From NCBI RefSeq assembly GCF_016758175.1, contig NZ_QYAB01000001.1:797256-861255 (forward strand): a stretch of 64,000 nucleotides of DNA, given 5' to 3'. A program made the translations under genes and the position numbers. Source of the stretch: Leucobacter zeae. Lineage in GTDB: Bacteria; Actinomycetota; Actinomycetes; Actinomycetales; Microbacteriaceae. Shown here in pieces: positions 8,427 through 16,546 of this stretch. Under the pieces are notes generated by a model, which worked only from the letters and a program-made list of their open reading frames with translations, did no database searches and was not told where the DNA came from. Each line of letters starts with the position of its first letter. Within the stretch, counting starts at the first letter, position 1.

Positions 8427-9583
8427 GCGGGCGCCGGACTCTCCAGCAGATCCGCGACGAGGGCCGCGAGCAGCCGGGTGCGGCCGGCGAGCTCCGACAC
8501 GATCACGTGCTCGTCGTCTGCGTGCGCGCCCCCGCCGACGGCTCCGAGGCCGTCGAGCGTCGGGGTGCCGACGCCGGCGGTGAAGTTGCCGTCGGACGCA
8601 CCTCCGACGGCGATGCCACGCAGCGCGGGAAGCCCGAGCTCGACCGCGATGCGGCTCGCCCTGGCGAAGAGTTCGCGCGAGGAATCGGTCGCGAGCGGGG
8701 GCCGGTTGACGCCGCCGACGATCGTGACCGCGGCATCGGGGGCTCCGGGACTCAGCCCGAGCATCGCGGCGTGCACGCGATCCTGCTCAGCGGCGTCTCG
8801 TGCCCTGACGTCGACGGCGAAACCGCCGGCCGCCGGCACGGTGTTCGAGGTGGTGCCCGCCTCCGCCCGGGTGGGGGTCACGGTCGTGCCGTGCACCGGG
8901 CTGCCGAGGCCGGCGACCCACTGCACCTGATGCGCGAGCTCGATCGTGGCGTTGACGCCGAGCTCGGGATCGAGTCCGGCGTGCGCGGCCCGTCCGCGCA
9001 CGAGCACCTCGTAGCGCGAGACCCCCTTCCGCTCGGTCTTGAGCGCGCCCCCCGGCCCTGCGGCCTCGAGCACGAGCGCCGCGGCGCATCCCGAGGCCTC
9101 GGCCTCGATGAGCTCGCGAGAGGTGGTCGACCCCGGCTCCTCGTCGCCGGTGATCAGCAGGGTGACGCCGTCGAGCGACTCGAGCGCGCCGAGCGCGTGG
9201 AACGCCATGACGATGCCGGCCTTCATGTCGAAGCAGCCTGGACCGCGCAGGATCCCGTCCTCCACCGTCGCGGGGTGGGTGAGCAGCGTGCCGATCGGCC
9301 AGACGGTGTCGTGGTGGCCGACGATGAGCACGCGCCTGTGCTCGCCGAAGTGCCAGCGCAGGTGCGTGACGCCGTCGATGACGATGCGCTCGGGGGGCGC
9401 ACCGAGGTGCGCAGCGCCGAGCGCCGCGACGGCGTCGGCGCTGCGCGACACGGCGGCCAGGTCGTCGGAGGGGGACTCGCAGGCGACGAGTTCGAGGATC
9501 TCGCGGACCATCGCGCCGGTCGGGTCGGCCCCGGAGACCCGGGCGGGCCCGGCGGCTCCGGGAGTCGAGTGATGTTCCGGCAT
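8423..9583 (-). CDS. M20 family metallopeptidase (putative N-succinyl-L-amino acid hydrolase)
   Basis: This 386-aa di-zinc hydrolase resembles carboxypeptidase G2 and ArgE/DapE-type enzymes. Visible residues are H90 and D92 in GHHDTVWP, D119 in CFDMKAG, and E148 (general base) with E149 (metal ligand) in ITGDEEPGS. A dimerisation domain lies between about 190 and 290. A strong Shine-Dalgarno GGAGG precedes the ATG. It is the first gene of the operon, and its stop overlaps the start of the acyltransferase. In the pathway known from Geobacillus the M20 enzyme removes succinate from N-succinyl-L-amino acid, making D-to-L conversion irreversible. Confidence 0.88.
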   Translation of the reverse strand: MPEHHSTPGAAGPARVSGADPTGAMVREILELVACESPSDDLAAVSRSADAVAALGAAHLGAPPERIVIDGVTHLRWHFGEHRRVLIVGHHDTVWPIGTLLTHPATVEDGILRGPGCFDMKAGIVMAFHALGALESLDGVTLLITGDEEPGSTTSRELIEAEASGCAAALVLEAAGPGGALKTERKGVSRYEVLVRGRAAHAGLDPELGVNATIELAHQVQWVAGLGSPVHGTTVTPTRAEAGTTSNTVPAAGGFAVDVRARDAAEQDRVHAAMLGLSPGAPDAAVTIVGGVNRPPLATDSSRELFARASRIAVELGLPALRGIAVGGASDGNFTAGVGTPTLDGLGAVGGGAHADDEHVIVSELAGRTRLLAALVADLLESPAPA

Positions 9584-9990
9584 GGCGATTCCTCCAGTGG
9601 TGACGCGATGTCACCATCCTGTTGAATGCGCGGTGGCACGAAGCTGTCGGCTTCACCGAAAAAGCAGCCCGCACTTGGGTGGCCAGGATGAATGCCGGAG
9701 ACAGTGCTGCCGCCGCCCGCGCCGCCGCGCGGCGGGGCAGGGGCGACCCGTTTGCGAGTGAGTCCGTGCGGGCTTCGGCCGCTTGCACCCGCACCAACTC
9801 ACTCGCGAAGCACCGCGTGCCGGGCCTCCCGGGCGATCGGCACCCGAGCCCGGTCGGAAGCGGAAACATGCCGAGGACGCTGCGGGCGTTCCTTCCCGAG
9901 CCGCCGAAGCCGGCTCGCCGGCAGACATGTCCGAGGTCTGCCCGAGCTCCTTCGATCGGTCGCAGCCGGAACGATGCCGCCCCGGCTCGG
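9584..9990. other. Intergenic region with nested palindrome
   Basis: About 400 bases separate the M20 operon start from the end of the VIT-family gene, both on the minus strand, so the operon promoter must lie here. No reading frame has coding character: those covering the gap are low-complexity Arg/Ala/Pro runs or extensions of shadow frames. The clear feature is the compound hairpin listed separately at 9753-9807. I cannot place a convincing -35/-10 pair. Confidence 0.6.
9753..9807. repeat. Nested (two-stem) palindrome
   Basis: An outer perfect 10-bp stem GCGAGTGAGT / ACTCACTCGC (9754-9763 with 9797-9806) encloses a 2-by-2 internal mismatch and an inner 7-bp stem GTGCGGG / CCCGCAC (9766-9772 with 9788-9794), capped by a 15-nt loop. 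No T-run follows on either strand, so it is not a textbook terminator. It could be a structured leader, a protein site or a small palindromic repeat. Confidence 0.7.
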
Positions 9991-10713
9991 CTATCCGAGC
10001 GACGACACCCCGAGCAGCATGCCGATCGAGTACGTCGCGACCACGGCGACCCCGCCGAAGACGAGCTGGCGCAGCGATCCGGCGAACCAGTTGCGGTTCG
10101 TGACCCGCGCTGCGAGCCCGCCGGCGAGCAGCAGCCCGGCGCCGCCGAAGGCGAGACCCGACCAGAGCGTTCCGAAGCCGAGGATGAAGGGGAGGATCGG
10201 GATCAGCGCGCCGACCGAGAACGAGAGGAACGAGGAGACCGCGGCGACCCACGGCGACGGCTTCTCCTCGGGGCTCAGCCCGAGCTCCTGCATCAGGTGC
10301 AGGCGCACGGCGTGATCCGTGTTCCGGTGCACCTGACCCGCAGCCGTCGCGGCGACCTCCGGGTCCATCCCGAGGCGCTCGAAGCGGCGCGTCAGCTCCG
10401 CCTCCTCGCCCTTCGGGTTGCGGGTGTGGGCCTCGATCTCGGTGCGCACCTCCTTGTCGAGCTGCTCGTTCGCCGTGCGCACCGAGGTGAACTCGCCGAG
10501 CGCCATGGAGATCGCGCCCGCGATGAGGCCCGAGACACCGGTGATCGCGACGATGCCCGCCGGTGCGCCCGCCGCGGCGATGCCGGCGATGAGGCCGAGG
10601 TTCGACACCAGGCCGTCCATCGCGCCGAAGACGGTGGCGCGCAACCAGCCCGATGAGACGTCGGCGTGACTGTGGTCGTACTCGTGCGGGTGTGAGATGT
10701 TGATCTCGGTCAT
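9991..10713 (-). CDS. VIT1/CCC1-family membrane transporter
   Basis: This 240-aa protein resembles the vacuolar iron transporter (VIT1/CCC1) family, which moves Fe2+ or Mn2+. Helix pairs include the GAMDGLVSNLGLIAGIA segment (about residues 31-47), whose acidic D and Gly-rich face are family marks. A cytosolic region with EFTSVRTANEQLDKEV and a helical segment follows, with three C-terminal membrane helices after about residue 155. A His-rich N-terminus (HPHEYDHSHAD) may bind metal. I start at the ATG giving MTEINISH, preceded by CTGGAG; an upstream GTG would add eleven residues. It appears monocistronic. Confidence 0.85.
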   Translation of the reverse strand: MTEINISHPHEYDHSHADVSSGWLRATVFGAMDGLVSNLGLIAGIAAAGAPAGIVAITGVSGLIAGAISMALGEFTSVRTANEQLDKEVRTEIEAHTRNPKGEEAELTRRFERLGMDPEVAATAAGQVHRNTDHAVRLHLMQELGLSPEEKPSPWVAAVSSFLSFSVGALIPILPFILGFGTLWSGLAFGGAGLLLAGGLAARVTNRNWFAGSLRQLVFGGVAVVATYSIGMLLGVSSLG

Positions 10714-10864
10714 GCTGCTCCAGGGTTCCGGCGCCGTGCGGCGCACGGAGTGCCACAGTAGCCGCTCCGGGAGGCGAGGGAGAAGCCGATCGGGGGGTTC
10801 GCGGGGGAGCCGCCAGGTGTTCGCCGCGACGAACTTCCGAAGCGGCCCCCGCGGAGCGGCGCGA

Positions 10865-12739
10865 TCAGGGCGCCGGGGGCGCGATCGGCACGGTCTCCCC
10901 GTTCCAGAGCGACCGCAGCCAGCGGTCGTGGGTCGCGATCACGAGCGCGCCCGCGTACGCGCGCAGGGCCTCCTCGAGTTCCTCGACGAGCGTGAGCGAC
11001 AGATGATTCGTCGGCTCGTCGAGCAGCAGGATCGGGGGAGGGTCGGCGACGAGCGCCGCGAGTGCGAGGCGCCGCCGCTGCCCGACGCTCAGCGTCCCCA
11101 CCGGCCGGTCGAGGTCCCGCGCGGCGATGAGGCCGGTGAGCTCGAGCGGGAGCGCCTCGGCGACGTCGGCGCCGACGGCCTCCCGGTAGTGCGCAGCCGC
11201 GGTGCGCTCGGGCCGCGCGAACTCGACCTCCTGCGGCAGATACCCGATGCGCGCGCGCCCGTCGGCGGTGCCGACCGCGAACGAGCCGCCGTCGGCCTCC
11301 AGCTCGCCCGCGAGGATCGCGAGGAGCGTGGATTTCCCCGCGCCGTTGGGCCCCGCCAGCATGACCCGGCCCCGCGGCGCGAGCTCGAACGATGTCGGTG
11401 CGAGCCGGCCGTCGAGCGCGAGTTCGTCCGCGGCGAGCACCGGGGCGTCGGCGAGGCGCGGCGCCGCGTTTCCGGAGTGCTCCTGCGGTGTCCCGGGTCC
11501 CGACTCGTCCACGGCCGCGAAACCGGCGAAGCGCAGCGGCTCCGGCGGTCTGCGGACGCGCTCGCGCTCGAGGGATTCCAACCGTACCCGGGCGTTGCGC
11601 GCCCGGCGCGCCGTCACCCTGGCGTCCTTATCGGCGTAGAACTTGCGGGTGATCTTGGCCTCGGACTTCGACTCGTGCTTGCGGTTCACCTCCCGCGAGC
11701 CGACCTCGATCTCGTGCACGAGCGCCTCGCGCTCCTCGGTCTCGGAGGCATAGCGATCCCGCCAGCGCCGCATCTCGGCCCGTCGCTCGGCCCGCGCCGC
11801 GGAGTAGCCGACGCCCCAGAGCCGGGCGCCGAGACCGGATCCCGAATCGTCCGTCACCGGTGCCGAGAGCAGCTCGGAACCGACGCCGGCTTCGGGCCCC
11901 GTTCCCTCGCCGTGCTCCTCCGCGTCCGCGAGCACGGCCGCCGCGATCGGCAGCGGATCGAGGTCCAGGATGCGCGTGGTCACGGCGTCGAGCAGCGCCC
12001 GGTCGTGGCTCGCGACGATCACGATTCCCGGCCAGTCGTGCAGCACGCGCTCGAGGTACGCGGCCGAGGCGTCATCGAGATGGTTGGACGGCTCGTCGAG
12101 CAGCAGCGTATGCGGCGCGCGCAGCAGGAGGGCTGCGAGACCGAGGCGCAGGCGCTGGCCGCCCGAGAGCCGTCCGATCGGTCGGGTCTCGGGGATCCCG
12201 CCCAGGCCGAGCCCGGTCAGCGTCTCCCCGCGCCTGGCCTCGGCCGACCACGCGTCGCCGCGCTCGGCCTCCTCGAGCGCTTCGGCATAGGCGCGCGCGG
12301 TCGCGGCGTCGTCCGGCGCCTCCGCGTAGCCTGCGGCCAGCTCCTCGAGGCGCTCGAGCGCGTCGAGCACCTGTCGCTGCGCGTCGTCGAGCACCCGGGA
12401 GACCGGGTCCTCCGCGGCGTAGGGCAGCTCCTGGACGAGCAGCCCCACGCTCCCGGGCAGCGCGACGGCGCCGGCGTCGGGCTCGAGATCGCCCGCGATG
12501 ATGCGCAGCAGCGTGGATTTGCCCGTGCCGTTCTCGCCGATCAGGCCGATCCGATCGCCGGGTGCGGCCGAGAAGGAGATGCCGCTGAGCACGCGGCGAT
12601 CGCCGAAGTCGTGCGAGACGTCCTCGACGGAGAGGTGGGTGCGGTTCGTGGCGCCGGTGTCGCCCGATGCCGCGCGCGCTGCTGCGGCGAGGTCGGGGGC
12701 GGTGCGAGCGGGGGCTGTCTGCGGGTGGGGTGCGGGCAT
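10865..12739 (-). CDS. ABC-F family ATP-binding protein (ribosome-associated)
   Basis: This 624-aa protein has two ABC ATPase domains and no membrane segments. The first has GENGTGKS at 68-75, LSGGQ and LLLDEPSNHLD. The second has GPNGAGKS, a degenerate LSVGQ and LLLDEPTNHL. The inter-domain linker is long and rich in Arg/Lys/Glu helix, as in ABC-F proteins that bind the ribosomal E site. Relatives from actinomycetes include antibiotic-resistance ABC-Fs against macrolides, lincosamides and streptogramins as well as housekeeping ABC-Fs. About 430 bases of upstream DNA without a long gene could be a regulatory leader. Whether it gives resistance is not decidable here. Confidence 0.9.
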   Translation of the reverse strand: MPAPHPQTAPARTAPDLAAAARAASGDTGATNRTHLSVEDVSHDFGDRRVLSGISFSAAPGDRIGLIGENGTGKSTLLRIIAGDLEPDAGAVALPGSVGLLVQELPYAAEDPVSRVLDDAQRQVLDALERLEELAAGYAEAPDDAATARAYAEALEEAERGDAWSAEARRGETLTGLGLGGIPETRPIGRLSGGQRLRLGLAALLLRAPHTLLLDEPSNHLDDASAAYLERVLHDWPGIVIVASHDRALLDAVTTRILDLDPLPIAAAVLADAEEHGEGTGPEAGVGSELLSAPVTDDSGSGLGARLWGVGYSAARAERRAEMRRWRDRYASETEEREALVHEIEVGSREVNRKHESKSEAKITRKFYADKDARVTARRARNARVRLESLERERVRRPPEPLRFAGFAAVDESGPGTPQEHSGNAAPRLADAPVLAADELALDGRLAPTSFELAPRGRVMLAGPNGAGKSTLLAILAGELEADGGSFAVGTADGRARIGYLPQEVEFARPERTAAAHYREAVGADVAEALPLELTGLIAARDLDRPVGTLSVGQRRRLALAALVADPPPILLLDEPTNHLSLTLVEELEEALRAYAGALVIATHDRWLRSLWNGETVPIAPPAP

Positions 12740-13173
12740 GGTGGCCGCCTTTCGGAACGGATGATGGGGTTCCGCCGGGCACTGCCTGGACGCGTCGTGC
12801 GCGATGCGTCATGATCGGTCGGGCTGCGAGCGCGAGCCGTCGCGATCGTTCCGGTCGCCGGCGCCGTCGTGCGTGACGGCGGCCGATGCTGCGCTTGGGA
12901 TCATCAGAACCGGGAGGTCTGCGGTCGCGGGGCTCATGTCTCTGACGGGAGCCTCGCGCGATCGGAGCGAGCGGGATCGGGGGACGCGGCATTCCAGGCG
13001 CCTCGGGCGCGGAACTGGGCTGCGTCTCAGATCTTCACGACGACGAGTCTGCCACGGTCGTTGCGAGCACGCAAGCATCTCGTGCGGCGCGCGGCGTCGA
13101 AATCTCGGCACGGGACCCCGGGGCCGCGTACTCTGGAGAGCAGGGGGCACATCGACGAAAGGGCTGGTGGGAC
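12740..13173. promoter_or_regulatory. Divergent promoter region and possible ABC-F leader
   Basis: This 434-base gap separates divergent genes, the ABC-F ATPase (minus) and the SRPBCC gene (plus). It holds no supported long gene. On the minus strand a 42-codon frame (12809-12937) starts at an ATG and ends in TGA 69 bases before the ABC-F ATG. Its stop overlaps a second ATG (TCATGA). Short upstream frames are common in antibiotic-inducible ABC-F leaders, but this one lacks a strong Shine-Dalgarno and I cannot show an attenuator stem. The ABC-F start itself has AAAGG about ten bases upstream. Confidence 0.4.
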
Positions 13174-13680
13174 ATGGAAGCGAGCGGACGCGTCATCGCG
13201 ACGCCCCGGGGACGCGACCTGGTGCTGGTGAGGTCGCTCGCGCTGCCTCAGGAGGAGGCTTGGGCGTACCTCACCGACTCGGAGCTCACCGAACGCTGGT
13301 TCGGACCGTGGGAGGGCGACGACCGCGCCGGGGGCAGCGTGCGCGTGCGCATGCGCTTCGAGGCGAACGAGCCCGCGATCCGGGTGAGGATCGTGGCGTG
13401 CGAGGCGCCCGACCGCCTCGCGCTGCATACGGTCGACGAGTACGGGAACTGGGAGCTCGAGCTGCGGCTCGAGTCCGACGGCGCCGACGACTCGCTGCTC
13501 ACCTTCACGCACCACCTCGACTCCGACGCGGACGTCGGAGACATCGGCCCGGGCTGGGAGTACTACCTCGACCTGCTCGTCGCCGCGACCGAGGGTACGG
13601 AGCAGCCGAATTTCGACGTCTACTATCCGGCGCTGCGCGAGCCGTACCTGGCGAAGCTGGCGGAGGCCCCGACCGCATGA
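13174..13680 (+). CDS. SRPBCC / AHSA1 domain protein
   Basis: This 168-aa START/Bet v1-like protein of the AHSA1 group begins with a LVLVRSLALPQEEAWAYLTD strand-helix and has WFGPWEGD near residue 45, the usual ligand-pocket edge. Soluble actinobacterial proteins of this type bind hydrophobic ligands or act as accessory factors. It is the first of two overlapping genes; its stop shares bases with the ATG of the ASCH protein. Function is unassigned. Confidence 0.85.
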   Translation: MEASGRVIATPRGRDLVLVRSLALPQEEAWAYLTDSELTERWFGPWEGDDRAGGSVRVRMRFEANEPAIRVRIVACEAPDRLALHTVDEYGNWELELRLESDGADDSLLTFTHHLDSDADVGDIGPGWEYYLDLLVAATEGTEQPNFDVYYPALREPYLAKLAEAPTA

Positions 13681-14141
13681 CGGCGACGGCGACGCGGCTC
13701 GACGACTTCTGGAGCCGGTGCCGCGACGCGGTCCCCGGCATGCCCGACGCGCGCCCGGAGGCGTGGCCGTTCGGCGCGACACGCGAGCACGCCGAGGAAC
13801 TGCTCGCCCTCGTGCTGGCCGGGACGAAGACGGGCACGGCGTCCTCGCTGTGGGACTACGAGCACACCGGCGACCCGCTCCCCGAGGCTGGCGAGCTCAG
13901 CATCATCCTCGACGGCGACGGAGCGCCACGGGCGGTCATCGAGACCACCGACGTGCGCGTGATCCCGTTCGACGAGGTGTCCGTCGAGCACGCCTGCGCC
14001 GAGGGCGAGGGGGACCGCACGCTCGAGCACTGGCGCGAGGTGCACGAGTGGTACTGGCGCACCTACTCCGAGAGCCCGCGGGGGTTCGCGCCGGACATGC
14101 CGGTGGTCTGCGAGCGGTTCCGGCTGGTCTGGTGCGACTGA
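13677..14141 (+). CDS. ASCH domain-containing protein
   Basis: This 154-aa ASCH-fold protein belongs to a group thought to bind RNA or modified nucleosides. The family mark AGTKTGTASSLWDYEH (about residues 44-59) and the C-terminal VVCERFRLVW strand are clear. It overlaps the upstream SRPBCC gene by four bases (ATGA). Related ASCH proteins include N4-acetylcytidine amidohydrolase (YqfB), but this longer group is biochemically uncharacterised as far as I know. Confidence 0.85.
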   Translation: MTATATRLDDFWSRCRDAVPGMPDARPEAWPFGATREHAEELLALVLAGTKTGTASSLWDYEHTGDPLPEAGELSIILDGDGAPRAVIETTDVRVIPFDEVSVEHACAEGEGDRTLEHWREVHEWYWRTYSESPRGFAPDMPVVCERFRLVWCD

Positions 14142-14178
14142 GCCGGGGCGGTCTGGCCGACCCGTCCGTTCGCCTCGA

Positions 14179-14616
14179 TCAGGCGAGATCCTCCGCGAGC
14201 CCGATCAGCACCCCTTCGGGCCCCCTGACGTAGCAGAGCCGGGCGACGCCGGCGTAGGAGACGACCTCGCGGCTCACGAGCTCGGCGCCGAGGGCGTACA
14301 GGCGATCCAGCGTCGCGTCGAGGTCGTCGACCGCGAACATCGCCCGCAGATAGCCCAGCGCGTTGACCGGGGCTCGGCGGTGATCCTCGATGACCTCGGG
14401 GGCGAGGAATCGCGAGAGCTCCAGTTTCCCGTGCCCATCGGGCATGCGCATCATCGCGATCTCGACGCGCTGGTCGCCGAGGCCCGTCACCCGCCCCGCC
14501 CACTCGCCCTCGATCATGGCCCGCCCCTCGAGCTCGAGGCCGAGGGCCTCGAAGAACGCGACCGCGTCGTCGAGGTCTTCGACCGCGATCCCCATGTTGT
14601 CGAATCTGAACGCCAT
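14179..14616 (-). CDS. VOC (glyoxalase/bleomycin-resistance fold) protein
   Basis: This 145-aa protein has paired beta-alpha-beta-beta-beta modules typical of the vicinal oxygen chelate superfamily: DNMGIAVEDLDDAVAFFEALG at the start and AMFAVDDLDATLDRLYALG in the second half, then a C-terminal YVRGPEGVLIGLAEDL. Such proteins are glyoxalases, dioxygenases or drug-binding proteins; no ligand can be assigned. It is transcribed alone, convergent with the ASCH gene. Confidence 0.85.
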   Translation of the reverse strand: MAFRFDNMGIAVEDLDDAVAFFEALGLELEGRAMIEGEWAGRVTGLGDQRVEIAMMRMPDGHGKLELSRFLAPEVIEDHRRAPVNALGYLRAMFAVDDLDATLDRLYALGAELVSREVVSYAGVARLCYVRGPEGVLIGLAEDLA

Positions 14617-14703
14617 ACCGCGACCCTAGACCCCGCGGGTGCCCGGCGGAAGGGCCGCGGCGCAGGCGAGGCCGCGCCCGGAGCGGCGGATAGACTCGAG
14701 GGC

Positions 14704-15234
14704 GTGACCACGCCAGACGCGCTCCCGCACGCCGTCTTCACCGGCGCCTACGGCGACACCGCGACGAACGGCTGGTATCCGGCTCAGGCCGCGCTCGAGC
14801 AGGGGTACGTCACGCTCTGGATCGCCAGGCCGAGCGGGTGGGCGCAGCAGTTCAGTCTGCCCGCGCACCAGGTCGTGGTGAAGTCCGCAGCGCAGCGCAT
14901 CACGCTCGTGGCCGCCGGTCGGAGCTATCCGATCCTCGCGGATCCGGCAGCCGTGTCGCGCGCGCTCGGTCTCGGCGCCGCGCAGGTCGTCGGGGGCATG
15001 ATGGGCAATCCGGCCGCTGCGTCCGCCGGAACCGCCGGGCGGGCGATGAACCAGTTGGGAGCAGCCCGCTCCTTCGCGGCGGGAGGCGGCTACGAGTTCC
15101 TCGCGGCGATGCGGGCGTCGGGCGGTCGGGTCTCGCGGCTCGGGTACGGCGGCATCGCGGCGATCGGGTGCGGCGTGGCGCTGCTCACGGGAGTCGCCGT
15201 GCTCGTCGTCACGGCGTGGGCGCTCAACCTCTGA
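14704..15234 (+). CDS. Hypothetical protein with C-terminal membrane segment
   Basis: This 176-aa protein is not recognised. The N-terminal 75 residues look like a small beta-rich domain; residues 76-125 are Ala/Gly-rich. The C-terminus (about 148-174) is a single hydrophobic helix, suggesting a tail-anchored membrane protein. The GTG start follows the sequence expected for a short or leaderless transcript. The last 11 bases overlap the end of the convergent acetyltransferase gene. Confidence 0.65.
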   Translation: MTTPDALPHAVFTGAYGDTATNGWYPAQAALEQGYVTLWIARPSGWAQQFSLPAHQVVVKSAAQRITLVAAGRSYPILADPAAVSRALGLGAAQVVGGMMGNPAAASAGTAGRAMNQLGAARSFAAGGGYEFLAAMRASGGRVSRLGYGGIAAIGCGVALLTGVAVLVVTAWALNL

Positions 15235-15715
15235 CCGCCCGCGCGGGAAGCTCGAGGTGCAGGATCGGGTAGGGGCGCCCGTCCCCGTCGAGCGCGCTGC
15301 GGCCGACCTGCGCGAAGCCCCGGGAACGGTAGAAGCCGTGCGCTCCAGGGTTCTGCTCGTTCACATCGACCCGGGTCACGCCCTGGCGTTCGACGACCTC
15401 GGCGAGGAGCGCCGATCCGACCCCGGTGCCGCGCGCGGCATTCGCCACGAAGAGCATCTCGAGCCCGGCTCCCGAGCCGGCTTCAGGCGCTGAGACGCCC
15501 GCGAAGCCGACGGGTTCGCCCGCGCGCTCGGCGACGGTGAGCGTCACGTTCGGGAAGTACGCAGGGGCGAGCAGCGACTCGATCCGCACGAAGTCCTCCT
15601 CCGCGAGGAAGCCGTGCGTCGCGCGCACCGCGCTGCGCCAGATGCCGACGAGCCGCGGATACTCCTCCGGGCCGAGGCACGGGCGGATGGCGAGGCGCGG
15701 ATCACTGGCAGGCAT
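15224..15715 (-). CDS. GNAT family N-acetyltransferase (YjaB-like)
   Basis: This 163-aa acetyltransferase has LAIRPCLGPEEYPRLVGIW at the start, a LEMLFVANAARGTGVGSALL acetyl-CoA pyrophosphate-binding segment (motif A, about 85-104) and VNEQNPGAHGFYRSRGF (motif B, about 118-134). Together with HGFLAEEDF near residue 34 this resembles the YjaB group. The acceptor is unknown. The gene converges on, and overlaps by 11 bases, the preceding plus-strand gene. Confidence 0.88.
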   Translation of the reverse strand: MPASDPRLAIRPCLGPEEYPRLVGIWRSAVRATHGFLAEEDFVRIESLLAPAYFPNVTLTVAERAGEPVGFAGVSAPEAGSGAGLEMLFVANAARGTGVGSALLAEVVERQGVTRVDVNEQNPGAHGFYRSRGFAQVGRSALDGDGRPYPILHLELPARAVRG

Positions 15716-15774
15716 GAGTCCATTGTGGTGGAATCGCTCCGCCTGCGGTCGAACGGCAGCGGTAGGCTGGCCGC

Positions 15775-16059
15775 GTGATCATGAGTTTCGTCGTGGGAGT
15801 CCAGGAGCAGCACGCCGTGGTCTTCTCGTTCGACAAGTTCTGGGGTCGCCTGACGATCACGGTCGACGGGCAGAGCGTGGTCGACACCGTGCGGCTCGGT
15901 TCGCTGAGCACGGTGCAGTTCTGGGAGTTCGAGGTCGGAGCGCACGAGCGCCACACGGTGCGGATCGAGAAGCACCGCGAGGTGCTGTTCGCCGGGCTCA
16001 GGCCGCAGCCCGTCTACGGATTCGTCGACGGAGCGCTCGTCGCGCAGCACAGCGGATAG
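15775..16059 (+). CDS. Conserved small hypothetical protein
   Basis: This 94-aa protein has no recognised domain. It is beta-rich with alternating hydrophobic residues, including FDKFWGRLTITVDGQ and FWEFEVGAHERHTVRIEKHR, which suggests a small beta-sandwich. No signal peptide or membrane helix is seen. A GTG start and an ATG two codons later are both possible. A purine-rich GGTAGG lies eight bases before the GTG, so I take the GTG. Confidence 0.6.
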   Translation: MIMSFVVGVQEQHAVVFSFDKFWGRLTITVDGQSVVDTVRLGSLSTVQFWEFEVGAHERHTVRIEKHREVLFAGLRPQPVYGFVDGALVAQHSG

Positions 16060-16122
16060 TCGGCGATCGGCGCCGGTCGCAGGCGCCCGCTCAGCCGGAA
16101 TTCGCAGGGAGGGGGTCACCGC

Positions 16123-16491
16123 ATGTCCGATCGAAACGCGCTGCGCATCGCAGACGGCGCGCTGATCGTCTCCCCGCGAGGGATGGATCGGGTGTGGGGA
16201 TTCCGGAGCCGGATCGTCGTGCCGCTGCCGTCGATCGCCGGAGTGAGGGTCGAGCGGCATCCGAGCCGGCTGCCGACGGGGTGGCGCGGGCCCGGACTGG
16301 ATGCGTTCGGCAAGCTGAGCGGCACGTTCCATCCGCGGGGCGAACGGCACTACTGGAACTACTCGGGGCGGGGCGACGCGCTCGTGGTCGACGTGAGCGG
16401 GGGCGACCCGTTCGACCGGCTGCTGCTCTCGGTCGCCGACGCGGAGGCGTCGTGCGCCTGGCTTGCGGAGGCGGTGGGCCGTGCGCGGTAG
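16123..16491 (+). CDS. Hypothetical protein, PH-like fold possible
   Basis: This 122-aa soluble protein has a GGGAGGGG Shine-Dalgarno upstream of its ATG. The alternation of strands (ALRIADGALIVSPRG, FRSRIVVPLPSIAGVRVERH) and a C-terminal helix rich in Ala suggest a small PH-like domain, as seen in other Microbacteriaceae proteins of this size. No catalytic motif is evident. It follows the small hypothetical gene in the same direction and is close enough to be co-transcribed. Confidence 0.6.
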   Translation: MSDRNALRIADGALIVSPRGMDRVWGFRSRIVVPLPSIAGVRVERHPSRLPTGWRGPGLDAFGKLSGTFHPRGERHYWNYSGRGDALVVDVSGGDPFDRLLLSVADAEASCAWLAEAVGRAR

Positions 16492-16513
16492 GCGCTGATC
16501 GACCTCGCATGCC

Positions 16514-16532
16514 GCCCGGGACACGCCCGGGC
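16514..16532. terminator. Terminator-like hairpin between convergent genes
   Basis: A perfect 7-bp stem GCCCGGG / CCCGGGC with a 5-nt loop lies between the ends of two convergent genes. No U-run follows, as is common for actinobacterial terminators. Confidence 0.5.
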
Positions 16533-16546
16533 CCGCACGGCCCCGC

